Shown piece after piece: positions 36,004 to 46,514 of a stretch of DNA of 64,000 bases. The stretch spans positions 1-64,000 of the forward strand of contig CAKKTI010000026.1 of the NCBI GenBank assembly GCA_920105805.1. Reading direction: 5' to 3'. This stretch comes from Condylostoma magnum. Taxonomy: Eukaryota; Ciliophora; Heterotrichea; Heterotrichida; Condylostomatidae. The position numbers and the translations under genes were made by a program. The notes beneath the pieces were generated by a model. It ran no database searches. It was given only the letters and a program-made list of their open reading frames with translations, and was not told the DNA's origin. Numbering within the stretch: position 1 is the stretch's first letter; every line of letters starts with the position of its first letter.

Positions 36004-36490
36004 TTTCGTATTATAGCAAATTCTCAAATAATTACAGAATAAATGGTAAGAGGCTAGAAAAGGTTGTATTAGAATATCTATTATATGGTTGTTTACTATT
36101 GTTTGTAATTTCTGTCAATATAAATTATTTATTCCCACTTATATCATATTTCATTATACAGCTAACTTATTCATTCATATCATTAAATACAGAGCTAAAA
36201 TAATCCAGTCTTTATAAAACTTGATTTAATTGTACATTACCCCATTACATTTATTTATGAGTGACTTATCAGCATTATGGGTGAAAAGAAGGTAAAACTC
36301 GGATATTTTAACACAAATGAGGCCATAACGCTCCCTTTCAACCCAAAGAAGCCGAGTTAAATCAGCTCGTTCAAGTCCAACTTATTTAAACATTCAAAGA
36401 CTTCCCTCCACCTTATCAAGAACTAAAGTAAGAAATAACACACCTTAATAAGCTACACAATCAGCCTTAATACAGCAAATGCTTGTAGAA
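35637..36490. repeat. segmental duplication, copy 2
   Basis: Same unit as 33242-34085: PARP N-terminal module (minus strand), shared upstream region, and the start of the intact EF-hand gene (plus strand). Here the PARP module is continued by piggyBac transposase instead of PARP. Confidence 0.85.
36004..36316. promoter_or_regulatory. divergent 5' region of piggyBac fusion and EF-hand genes
   Basis: 313 bp between two opposite ATGs, shared with the region upstream of the PARP gene (33656 onward) by duplication. The first ~80 bp next to the minus-strand ATG are best conserved between copies, so the fusion gene may have inherited the PARP promoter. Confidence 0.5.
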
Positions 36491-38484
36491 AAGCTGAATA
36501 GAAATTAAAGTGCTTCACCTGTAAGAAAATAAGAATCAATAATAAAATTAACTTAGATTCATAATGAACTTAACTTAACAGAGGAATCTTTCATGGAGGC
36601 TGATTAAGTAATCGATGCATTATAGAGTTTAAAGGCCTTAAAGACTGATTTAAAGATTACTGATCATTTAACCCATCAACATCTAAAAGGAAGCCTTCCG
36701 GATGGAACTGTACTATGAATACAAGAAAATCTGTAATTATGCTTAACTAAATCATCTAATAAAAGCATTGATTTAGATTAAACAACAAGACTACTAAAAG
36801 ATTCCAGTTAGTAACTACGGGAGATTTTTAAGACTATGAAATAGAAGAATTGCCAACAAGAGTAGCCTGTTATATTCCAAATCTGATGCATTTAGTTGCT
36901 TTTGATAGATTATTTCATCACTGAGGTATTTGAGTTTAAAAAGTCTTAATAAAGTGTTTATGATTAATAATAATAAGAGTTTTAAGATAAACTTAATCAA
37001 AGCCGTAATAAATGTAATAGTAAGAATTAAATGAATGAAAAAATGTTTAAAGAGTAAATTGATAGCTTAGAAGATTAAATATTGTAATAAAAGCAAAAAA
37101 TAAGCAAGTTAACAGGACTTATATAGAAAAAAGAACAAGAGCTACAAAGATTAAAATAACCTTTTAATAGAGTTGAGACTATTCAGCATATGGGAAATCT
37201 TTATAGAAAGTTAGATAAATTGTTAGTAAAAGCTGAAGACTAATAAACTGATAAATTATTAGCTGTAAGCAATTTAGTTAATTTGATGTAAGATTACGAA
37301 AAAACAGAATAAGTGTAAAATCAGTCCACTTAATGTAAGTAAAGAGATAAAATATAAAAGGTTTTTAAAGCTTATTAGTGCAATTTTGACTACTCTTTGA
37401 ATGTTTTTGTGAACTGTGATTAAGCTTTTATGAATCTGAAGGAAGGAAGTAGCTTTTAAGAGAGCTTATTCTTGATATATACTAACACTAGTTAATAATC
37501 ATAAGAGTACTTAAATAAGCTATATACAACAATAAAAACTTTAAAATCTTCTGAAAACCCAAAGGCTTTACTATATAAATGATTTTTTACCTATAACAAT
37601 CAGTAAGCAAACTACTTTGCATATCAAATGCAGCAAATTGGTGTATATCTCAACTGGCAACCTAGTATTAATATATCAGAGATCTTTTAAGTTTTATATT
37701 CTATTATGGAGTATAAAAAAGCTACAGAAATGATAAGCAAGTTTGTATTCGGTACATAACACTATAAAGACACTTAAGACTCATCATTTCAGTAATATGT
37801 GTAAAACGAGTGATTTTCTTCAACAATTAACGATGTATAAGTCTGACCAATAATATTAAGACTTGCTTTAAGTTTCAGGCATTGTTAAAAGTCTTTAGAA
37901 TAGCTGATTAAAGATATGGATCCAGATAACTCCGGGTAAATATTACCAGAATAGCTAAAGCTTTGGCTTACCCATAATTTCAAAGATTTCTTATATGAAA
38001 GTGAAATAGATATTATCATAGAATATCTAAGGTCAAATAATGTTATATACACAAAAATTCTTTGGAGTAAAATAAACATTTTAAAACTTATCTAATAATG
38101 TAGGAGTTTTACAATTTAGATTGATTAATTATTCGTGTCAATTCTAAATTTTTATAATGAAAGTTGGTCACAAATAATCTAGTAAAACTCTAATCTTGAA
38201 AAGATTAATAATTATTAACAATTCAGAGATATATTATCTTAACAGTTGTAAATAAACAACGAATAAGCCTCGTTAAGAATATACTTTAAATTAATAACAG
38301 GTAAATCTCTACATGATTGCTTATCTACAGACCCAGAGATAAAAATTAACTTGATCAACACTACTAATTTTAAGCAAAAAAGAAAAACAGTGAAAAAGAG
38401 GAGAACAACAGTGAAGAGGAGCTTAAAAAGTTGAATATTTAATAAAAAATCGTTGATGAGTTTCCGAAGGATACTTCTAATTAA
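36317..38484 (+). CDS. EF-hand coiled-coil protein
   Basis: About 705-720 residues starting MRPQRSLSTQRSRVKSARSS (basic, Ser-rich). Long Gln/Lys coiled coils (about 190-250) and a helical middle follow. An EF-hand loop lies near residue 530 (DMDPDNSGQILPEQL) with Asp/Asn/Ser ligands. Ciliate axonemal and basal-body proteins often look like this, but I recognise no family. The last ~40 codons are uncertain. The main frame reaches TGA at 38432. A +2 frame gives a more protein-like acidic tail to TAA at 38482 and could be joined by a short intron around 38270-38330. Confidence 0.6.
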
Positions 38485-38513
38485 GGATTGCTGTTCTTCC
38501 TTTCTCTGTGGTT

Positions 38514-38963
38514 TTAAATTTCTTCATCAATACCACCACTATTAGCAGAGGTACTCAATTGCTCATAAGACTCATCATCAAAGATTCTTAAACTTTTCCC
38601 TGTATGTTTTCTACGGTGAGTTAAAAAATCGAAATTAGACTTATTATCACTGATAATTTAAGGTAAATCTTTTACTTTTATATGAGGCGGTAATCTTCCT
38701 GTGCTTTAAGATTTAAGTGGTTATAGTTTCTATAGAGTAATTCTTTTTTCTGGTTATCTAAGCGCCTGTTTAAATATTTAATTAGAGTTACTATGAGGAA
38801 GTGAGCGAATTTTAGGCGGAAGGGTTGGTTTTAGTTTAGGCGTTAAATTCTTATTCCTTAAACATATAATAAAAGGATCTCTTGGATGAAATAGTTATGT
38901 TCTTTTAATTCTAGCTGTAGGCAAAGGAGGCTTTTAGTACATTTTGTTATTAAAATTTTGCAT
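38514..38963 (-). CDS. hypothetical Pro/Lys-rich protein
   Basis: 149 residues, MQNFNNKMYQKPPLPTARIK. It is basic and Pro/Ser-rich for most of its length, ending in an acidic tail (RIFDDESYEQLSTSANSGG) before TAA at 38514. It starts 20 bp downstream of the tandem stop of the next gene on the strand. Probably disordered; family unknown. Confidence 0.55.
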
Positions 38964-38983
38964 AAAAATGAGGGAAAATTTTA

Positions 38984-39646
38984 TTAAACTGGTTTTGGAT
39001 GATAAGTAAATCTTGACTCATTCAACATTTGGATAAATGGTATTGTTCTATGTACTTCCATATTAAGAATTCATTCGTTTAAGTGTACTGGAGTTACTGC
39101 TATTGGGGATTTTAGGCTGTTTTATTGATTTTAAGTTAGTTGTATTAGTGCATAATCCTTTTCCTGTGTTATTGCAATAACTTTGACCAGAGATATTGGT
39201 TTCTTTCAGCCTGAAATACTCTCTAATTTTTATAGCTGAATTTCATTTGGTTATAATTCCTTAAATAAGTCAAATAAAAGGTTTATTCCTTGTAAAAAGC
39301 TTCTTTTATCATTTATGATGTTAATGCATGTCTCAATTATCTATAAAATAGTATCAAAATTACTAGATTAGTTTTACTATATAATAAAAATTCTTAAAAT
39401 TCAGAATTCATACTATTTAAGAACTTCCTGGCCTAATTGATTAAGTGCTTTGGGTATTTAAGTTTGAAATGAAATGATAGGGTTTCGTTTAAAAAATTAA
39501 TCAAAGTCTTCTTCCAAATATTATAGGTTTTTAGATTATTGGGTGATGTAAATATCATACTAATCTCTTAGAAAGTTTTAAATAGCAAGAATATCTTTGA
39601 AATTTACTAATTTGGATCGTTTATTTTGTCTAGTATTATTTGACAT
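38984..39646 (-). CDS. hypothetical helical protein
   Basis: 220 residues starting MSNNTRQNKRSKLVNFKDIL. Helical, with Trp from TGA in three places and tandem TAA-TAA at the end. The tandem stop and the immediate start of another well-composed frame set its end. No domain recognised. Confidence 0.5.
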
Positions 39647-39810
39647 TTTAAATTGTTTAATTTTAACCGAAATATATAGGAACTTATACGTGTAATATAA
39701 TGCTATGTTCTCTTTGTACTACCTGACATATTATCTAAATTGTTAGTATAAGGGAGATACATTAATTTAGTCTTATATGCAAAAAGCTTATAAAATCTGG
39801 TATAAACACC

Positions 39811-40410
39811 CTATATTTTAATTAATTAAGGAAAACTTTATTCTCTTTCGAAAACTACTCTCTTATTTAAATCAAGCATATTTTAGCATATCAAATCTAA
39901 ATAAGCGCTTATAGTCCCACTCAAATGATTTAATATTATTTTAATTAGTACTTTTATACAGAATAAAATGAACAATGAATGAAAATTTATCAAAATAATG
40001 CAGAAACTTGAAAGCTATGAAAACAGAGCCAAAAGATTTCAATACCTAATAGGTTTTAGGAGTCAAAAGATTCTCGAATCAATTAAAGATTTTCTTAAAT
40101 TGGCATATTAAATAAGTATACTTCTGATAGAAAACAAGTTATATTACCTGTCATTTAAAATACTACTAAGAGCCCTGCACTAAGAACTATAATACAAATT
40201 ACTAGCTCATGATTAAAAACCTTACTTTAAAGGCCAAATAATAATCAAAAGTCTAATAGGATTTATTTGCTTTACATTCAAAGATTTCAAATAATCTTTA
40301 AAGTTTTTATATGATTCATAAGCTGCTATAATAAACTCATAGTAATAAGATGAGCCAGTATCAGAAAAAGTTATTATATAATAAAATTTTCTTTCAGCAT
40401 TTGTGCTCAT
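39811..40410 (-). CDS. hypothetical protein, possibly peripheral membrane
   Basis: About 199 residues, starting MSTNAERKFYYIITFSDTGS. Helical, with a hydrophobic stretch (SFCIILINFHSLFILFCIKV) near residue 140. It slightly resembles Pex11-like amphipathic membrane proteins, which I cannot confirm. The end (TAG at 39811) is a guess; the frame remains open beyond it. Confidence 0.35.
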
Positions 40411-40474
40411 GTATATTAACTAGTAAAGGGAATCTTTAAATCTGCTGAAATCTTGCTTCTAAGACTTGGATAAT

Positions 40475-41122
40475 ATGTTTGAATATGATTTGGATGATTA
40501 TAACTATGGGATTCTTTGATCAATTTATGGTTTTTGTGTAATTTTGCAGTCTTGTCAGGAAAAGAATGTATAGGAAGCTATTCAGAATTTAGAGGATCAT
40601 TACAGTAAAATGCCTGAAGTAGATCTGATGATTTATGGTGTAATTGATCGTTTGTATTAAGAATTATAATTGTAATTAACACAGATAAATTAAAAAACTC
40701 CATTAGAGCTAGGAAAAGAAGTGTTATAGACAATTGATCTACATTACTACTTAGTATTATACATTTTTAAGCCTTTGATTAATATAAAAACGCCTTTGAT
40801 AAAGTAATCTGATATTTAAAGGCTACAAAATACTGCTTAACCATTGACGAGAATAACATTGTAAATTCTTTTGAATAAAAACACTAATAAAACAAGAATT
40901 AGAAGACATACACCTACTCCTACAAGAGTTTCTCAAATACCAAATTAAGATATCTATTAAGATGTGATGTCTAATATTTTAAATAATACATTTATAAGGA
41001 GCAATTTATCAATCAGTAAAAACTCACCAAAAACTCCTACTATTTTAACCTCAAAACCAAGGTCACCAGTAAGTTACCGGAACTGTAGAATAAAAAGAAA
41101 TTATCACATGAAACGTATATAG
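40475..41122 (+). CDS. hypothetical protein
   Basis: 215 residues, MFEYDLDDYNYGILWSIYGF. A helical N-terminal half (DHYSKMPEVDLMIYGVIDRL) leads into a basic Ser/Thr/Pro-rich tail (HTPTPTRVSQIPNQ). Stop taken as TAG at 41120. Divergent from the gene at 39811-40410. No family recognised. Confidence 0.5.
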
Positions 41123-41213
41123 TTAGTAATAGGATTTCATCACTATTTTCTGAATATACATCTACCCTTTTTAATTCTATAAACAATAACTACAAATAAC
41201 TTATTTTAAACAA

Positions 41214-41810
41214 TTATTCAATATTAGTTCGTTGTAAAGTAAGATGCTCAGTTAACTTATTAGGTGTTCTAGATAGTCTTTATCTCGATTTGATTCCTAA
41301 AGGCTATATCTTCTAAAACCTTTACCTAAACGGTGTTGTTGACTTTCCACTACGCTTTATAGTTATCCTGGACGTAGTCATGTAAGATTTAAGTCTGTCT
41401 TATGTGGCATAAGGTGCCAATCTATTTATCTAGTTTTTACCGTCGTAAATCCTTTTTAAATTCCCTGGAATTACTTTAGCCTTGTTATTATTCTTAAATC
41501 CAGATTTTACTATTTTTCTTTAAGGTAATTTTTACATTCGGCTAGTCAGAACTCTTTGAGCCTTTTTCTCAATAGAAACTGGAGTATTTCTATCTAATCT
41601 GCCATAAATATCTGATACCTGCAAATTAGACTCTGATGGCAAATCTTGTCACGCTTTCATAACCGATTTCGTAGTTGCTTTAAAGTTGTCAGCTGTATTA
41701 GAGCGAACGTATTGTACAAACTCATACGGGCTGTTTCTAGTTCTATGTTCAACTAATCTTGGACTGATTAGTTCATATACTGCCATAGGTTCTGAGTCAG
41801 AGCTATCCAT
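41214..41810 (-). CDS. hypothetical basic protein
   Basis: 198 residues, MDSSDSEPMAVYELISPRLV. Moderately folded start, then strongly basic (QKLPQRKIVKSGFKNNNKAK). It starts only 16 bp after the LARP7 stop codon on the same strand, continuing a chain of near-abutting genes. Stop TAA at 41214. Family unknown. Confidence 0.55.
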
Positions 41811-41826
41811 ATTCCGTTATTATTAA

Positions 41827-42612
41827 CTAAGATTTTATCAAAAGAGTTGTAGAAAATGGAGCCATTTCTAGCTATGCTGGAAAACTGGTCTATTATATGA
41901 AAGAATTGGCTTGATAGGAAGTTTTGAATATAATATAACTTTTAGAGGGAGTTTCAATTATTTTCAAGGGGTCAAATTTCTTGGAAATTTGTTGTAGTTT
42001 AGATTTCGGGTGGCTAGGAAGAGATACTACGTTTCCTATTGGAGCAAGTAAGTTTGTGATCTTTTATATGTATTTGTTGAAAAGTTATTTTGAGTTTAGC
42101 CATTGTGTCTTTCTTAAAATATATCATTTTGTTCTTCCCTTACGTTTTTATCTATTTACCAAGTTTATAGCTTAGTTTACTTAGTCTAATGAATCTAATT
42201 CTACGAATGCAAAGCCTTTTATGAGTTGACTTTTCTTGAATCTGGGTAAACCGATGTATCTAACATTTCCAGCAAGCTTGAAGTAATTTCTTATAAAATT
42301 TTAATCATGGTCCTAGTCTAATCCTTCAATATATATAGTTCTCTAGTCAACCGTATTATTATATCTGTCTATTTCCTCATAAGGAATTCCTCCCCTCATT
42401 ACCAATCTATCTCCTACTATCTCAATATTCTCACATTTCCTAATACAATAAATCAACTCTTCCCTAAAATCTTATCCAATACAAAGCTTTTTTAACCTGT
42501 TAAACTTCATTAAAACATCGACTCTAATTCCCCCTTGCTCTAAATTTCTCATTATAAACCTATCATGTGCTAAATTCTCAATACTAAAGTAAAACTTTAA
42601 CTAATCTTCCAT
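41827..42612 (-). CDS. LARP7: La-related protein (LARP7/p65-like)
   Basis: 261 residues. The N-terminal La module starts at residue 4 (LKFYFSIENLAHDRFIMRNL) with the conserved aromatic/Asp pattern for a UUU-3' end. RRM1 follows (TIYIEGLDQDHD; RNP1-like KGFAFVEL). After a linker comes a second compact RRM-like domain (NLLAPIGNVVSLPSHPK ... KSYIIFKTSYQANSFI), consistent with an xRRM. In Tetrahymena the LARP7 protein p65 is a core telomerase holoenzyme subunit that folds telomerase RNA; elsewhere LARP7 binds 7SK. So this is a telomerase-RNP candidate by family. Its ATG is one base from the upstream gene's second stop. Stop TAG at 41827. Confidence 0.75.
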
Positions 42613-42616
42613 TTTA

Positions 42617-44518
42617 TTAAATATGCTCATCAAAATCATCTAGATACCCTGGCTTTAAATTTGAAGGTTGAAACACAGGCACTAGTCCTCCCTGTAAAAA
42701 GCTGCTATCAGGAGGTTGCCTTGATCTATTACTAGGAGTAATGTCTTGATTAGTTTAATTTCTTGATCTATTATAAATAGGAGTTAAATCCCCTATAGTA
42801 GGATCTCTATTAGTTCGTGTTAGATTGTCTAGATTAAGGTTTTGCATATTACGAGTAAAACCCCCTATAACAGGCTGAGCTTAAGTATCCCTTGAGAAAT
42901 CGTTACTATCTTAGTAATTTTACCCAGTATGCCTACTTGCAGAAGGATCAATTACATTAATAGTAGGTCTTTATCTTCTTTCAGGAAGAGGAAAATTATT
43001 CTGGCTATTATCAGGATAATACTATCCCGGAGAAACTTCAAAAGCACTTTAATTTTAAATGTCCCCTGAAATATCAGTTTTAAGCAAAGTGTTTCTTTTA
43101 TCAGTCCTTATGGTACTCATATCTAAAGTAGCGTCAAATGCAAATCTGTCTCCAAGTACATTTGACATTATTGTACCCTTACTGAACTAAGTGCTTCTGA
43201 TTCCATCAACTGGATCAATATCTAATAACCTTTAAGCTGTTATCTGCTAGTTTAACTCTTTATATCTTTTCTATCTATCATCATACACCTGCTCCTGCCC
43301 TTCATTTATATAATCTAAGTACTCTTATCCATAGAGATTTCTAGATATAAGCTTCTTTTCTTCTATAGGTTATCCTGATGGTATATGAGGCAAAATATAC
43401 TCAAACTCTTCCATAGTAATACGTCTGCATCCCTTGTAGAAAATTGATATAAACTCATCCCAGTTTCTTGATTAAGTTAACTACCGTCTAAGAATCGACA
43501 TTACTATAGCCAAAATATAAAACATCTTGTAGTGAGTGTTATTAATAATCAATTAATCATAAACTACACAAGTGACATCAATATGCAAAAATCCTGAGGA
43601 AAGTTGGTTCAGAAAGGGTCTTATAAATGCGTCTAAGATTTCTTAGTTCACATTTAGGGATAAATCAAGCATTCTTTCTATATGATTAGCCACGTTAACA
43701 TCAATCTCTTTCTAAACTCTAATAAAAACAAATATCGGCAGTTCACCTTCTTATAGTGCTCATGTAGTTGTCTATATCTCACTTATTCTTACTAACATTC
43801 CTACTAAATTTTACTCAAATAATAAAAATTCGGGCAAAGTATATACAACAGGCAAAATGATATAGAAAAAGTACTCTGGTAGTATCCTCATAACCATATT
43901 CTCCATATACGACAATGAAACCCTCAGTAAGTTTATAACTCTTTCATTGAATGCTAAATTAGGACAATGCTCTCTTAACAACTAAACCATTTATCTAGTA
44001 ATCCTTACTTCATTTTTAGAAACAGTGAACGCTCTGTTAGTTTTAACTATATTTAAGTACTCTTACTCTGCCTCAGGGTACTTAAGCATAGCCTTTCATA
44101 GATTCTTCCTTAAAACCATAGGCAAAGCTTGATTGAAAAAGGGTTACAGCATGTCCTTATTAAATTTATTCTATTGAATTAAGTTCCCTATAACTTCAGC
44201 ATGAATAGCCATTGGCTTTTCGTATGTTTAGAACAAAGTATCCTTCATAGCAGTATTGCTTCTGTAATTATAAACTCTCTATACCTCTTCTTATAACTAA
44301 TGCACTCTAGGCACTCTGTGGAACTCGTTTTCAGAGCTAATAAGCAGATCAACAGCTTCATCATATATAAGCTCGCTAAATCTTACATCTCTGAAGTTTT
44401 TGGCCTGGTCTGTTAAAAATTTCATGTACTGGGCTCTTATGTGCGGTAAATCTCTCACTTCATCCCATAATCTCTCCTCTACATCTCTTAAAACTTACAC
44501 TTTCTCCTATTGACTCAT
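42617..44518 (-). CDS. hypothetical helical protein with disordered tail
   Basis: 633 residues. Residues 1-~430 form an all-helical globular region (EERLWDEVRDLPHIRAQYMK; MVLRKNLWKAMLKYPEAEQE; MEEFEYILPHIPSGQ). The last ~200 are Asn/Thr/Pro-rich and disordered. It could be a distant TBC- or HEAT-like scaffold, but I see no signature. It ends in tandem TAA-TAA, then a single base before the LARP7 ATG. Its own start is 12 bp from the divergent allantoinase-like gene. Confidence 0.65.
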
Positions 44519-44530
44519 TCGTAAAAAAAT
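44519..44530. promoter_or_regulatory. 12-bp spacer between divergent start codons
   Basis: The opposite ATGs at 44518 and 44531 are separated by GTAAAAAAAT-type sequence only. Transcription of both genes must start inside these 12 bp or within the other gene. Confidence 0.55.
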
Positions 44531-46468
44531 ATGTCTAGAGGTGCGTTGATCAGTCGGAATATAATAGTTGAAAAGTAAGTTTTATACAGGTCGTCTATTC
44601 CAATCTACGGGATTATTTTGATAGAGGATGAGGTTATAGTAGATGTGATACGCATTTCTTAAGAAGTGTAAGTAGAAGCTTTAGCTTAGAAATACAGTGA
44701 TTATTATCCTTAAATATACGAAAATTACTACATTTCGCCTGGCATAATCGACTTAAACGCTCGTAGAGAGTGGCAAGATCTCCCTAGTTTTACCTAATAA
44801 GCAATAAAGGGAGGAGTTACTTTAGTACTAGAGGAAAACGGAATATACAATAACCAGGAAAGATAAGGATAAATGTACTGTGATATCGGCTATTTAGAAA
44901 CAATTGACTTAACTATGGTTGGACAGCTATCAAACATACAGAAGCTTGGGCCTTTGGCCCTAAAAGGTTACTTATATCCTCCTAGTATTGAGGTTAAATG
45001 TTTACCAGGAAATTTAGACGTTGTTTTTAAAGAAATTTAGGATATTTAAATTCCTTTGATTCTAGATGTAAATATCCCTGATCCAAGAATGCATTATGTC
45101 ACATCACCTTGCCATTAGGTAAGTTTGGAGGAAAGAGAGTCCTTTCAATTGGACAGAAATGATGGAATATTTGCAGCTGCGTTTCCTTATGATATTAACT
45201 ACAACGGCTCTGAGGGAAGTACTCCTTCTATTGAGGAAGATTTTAAGGATTATAGTGGTGGTAGATTGGAAAGAACATAGTCTAATCTAGATGAGTACTT
45301 GCCTAAGTTCACAGTGTGTGCTTCAAAGTCTAAAAGAAGACAGTCATTTTTTGCTGATGAGTAATCCCCGGATGGAGTTTAAGAGCCTAAGTTTACTAAA
45401 TACAAGAAATAATTGTAAAGAAGGAAAAGTTATGACTTATTCAGAGACTTGGATAGAAGAATTTATATGAGTGAGAACACTATAGAGAGCTTGTCTTCAG
45501 CTGAGATGAGCACATACTAGTTTAATATTGATTTGTTCTAGTCTAAAAGATCTAGATCCTTTTAAATGTGCGGGAATATGGACTCTATATAGGAAGTTGG
45601 TGATTAGAAGTAATAAAGTTCTTAGACTCCATCAAATTCTTCAAGATTATCCTTGCTCAGGCCACCCTAAATATCATTAAGTTTGTATAATCCTCAGCCT
45701 AAGGATGTAGTATATATAAATTATCTGGCAAACTGTCCGGATAAGTGGGAAACATTAGGAGTTGAAAAGGTTATAAAATATTATAAAAAGTCAGCATGCA
45801 AATTACATATAGCAAACTTAAGCTCAGCAAATTCTTTTAGAATGCTGAGAAAATATAGAAGTAAGTTTAGAAGCTTGACTAGTGAAACTTGCATACATTA
45901 TCTTTAATTCAATTCCAATATGATTCAAGAAAAACAAACTACTTTAAAAGACTTCCCACCTATAAGAAATATTACCAATAATCAATTTCTCTGGGAATGC
46001 CTAAAGCTGAAGCTTATTGATAACGTGTCTTCCAAACATGCTTTTATAAATACACATTATAAATACACACAGGAAGGAAGCTTCAAAAGAGCCTTAAACG
46101 GCGTAAACACATTAGGATGCTCATTATAATCACTCTGGACACATTTTAAAAATTAATAAATTCCCAAGAATGAGTAGAACAAGTGAATTGTTAGAATTAG
46201 TAAGTGATTGTCCACTAAGCCTGCTAAGATACTACAACTTTCTGATAGAGGGTCGATTGAAAGAGGAAAAATGGCAGATTTGATTGTTTGGGATCCCTTT
46301 TAAATAACTGAAATAGAGGCTAGTTCTGCTTTCAATGGATAAAATATGTACGGGAAAATAATGTAAGTGTATATAAGAGGAGACATTGCATATGAAAAAG
46401 GATTCTATGAACCATTTGGAAAGAGAATTTATAGGAGTTAGTTTAGTAAAGTCTATCTAGAGTGTTAA
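44531..46468 (+). CDS. allantoinase/dihydropyrimidinase-like protein lacking metal ligands
   Basis: 645 residues. The fold is recognisable from SPGIIDLNARREW (family PG-x-ID-x-H-x-H), CKLHIANLSSANSFRMLRKY, SETCIHYLQF and PPIRNITNNQFLWECL. The C-terminal WLSTKPAKILQLSDRGSI and MADLIVWDP also match; TGA is Trp in the latter part. Family enzymes open cyclic amides, using zinc bound by His residues. Here the first HxH is NAR and the DHSP loop is missing. A ~150-residue Ser/Arg-rich insert (about 215-370) interrupts the barrel. This suggests a non-catalytic role, as in CRMP/dihydropyrimidinase-related scaffolds. Stop TAA at 46466. Confidence 0.8.
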
Positions 46469-46514
46469 TTTGTCTTGTTATTTTTTCCATTAGTGTCTTA
46501 ACTTAATCTTTTAA

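Noticed and set aside
46131-46300. Apparent double frameshift near the end of the allantoinase-like gene
   Set aside because: Reading TGA as Trp gives one continuous frame (RISKWLSTKPAKILQ) into MADLIVWDP, so there is no frameshift.
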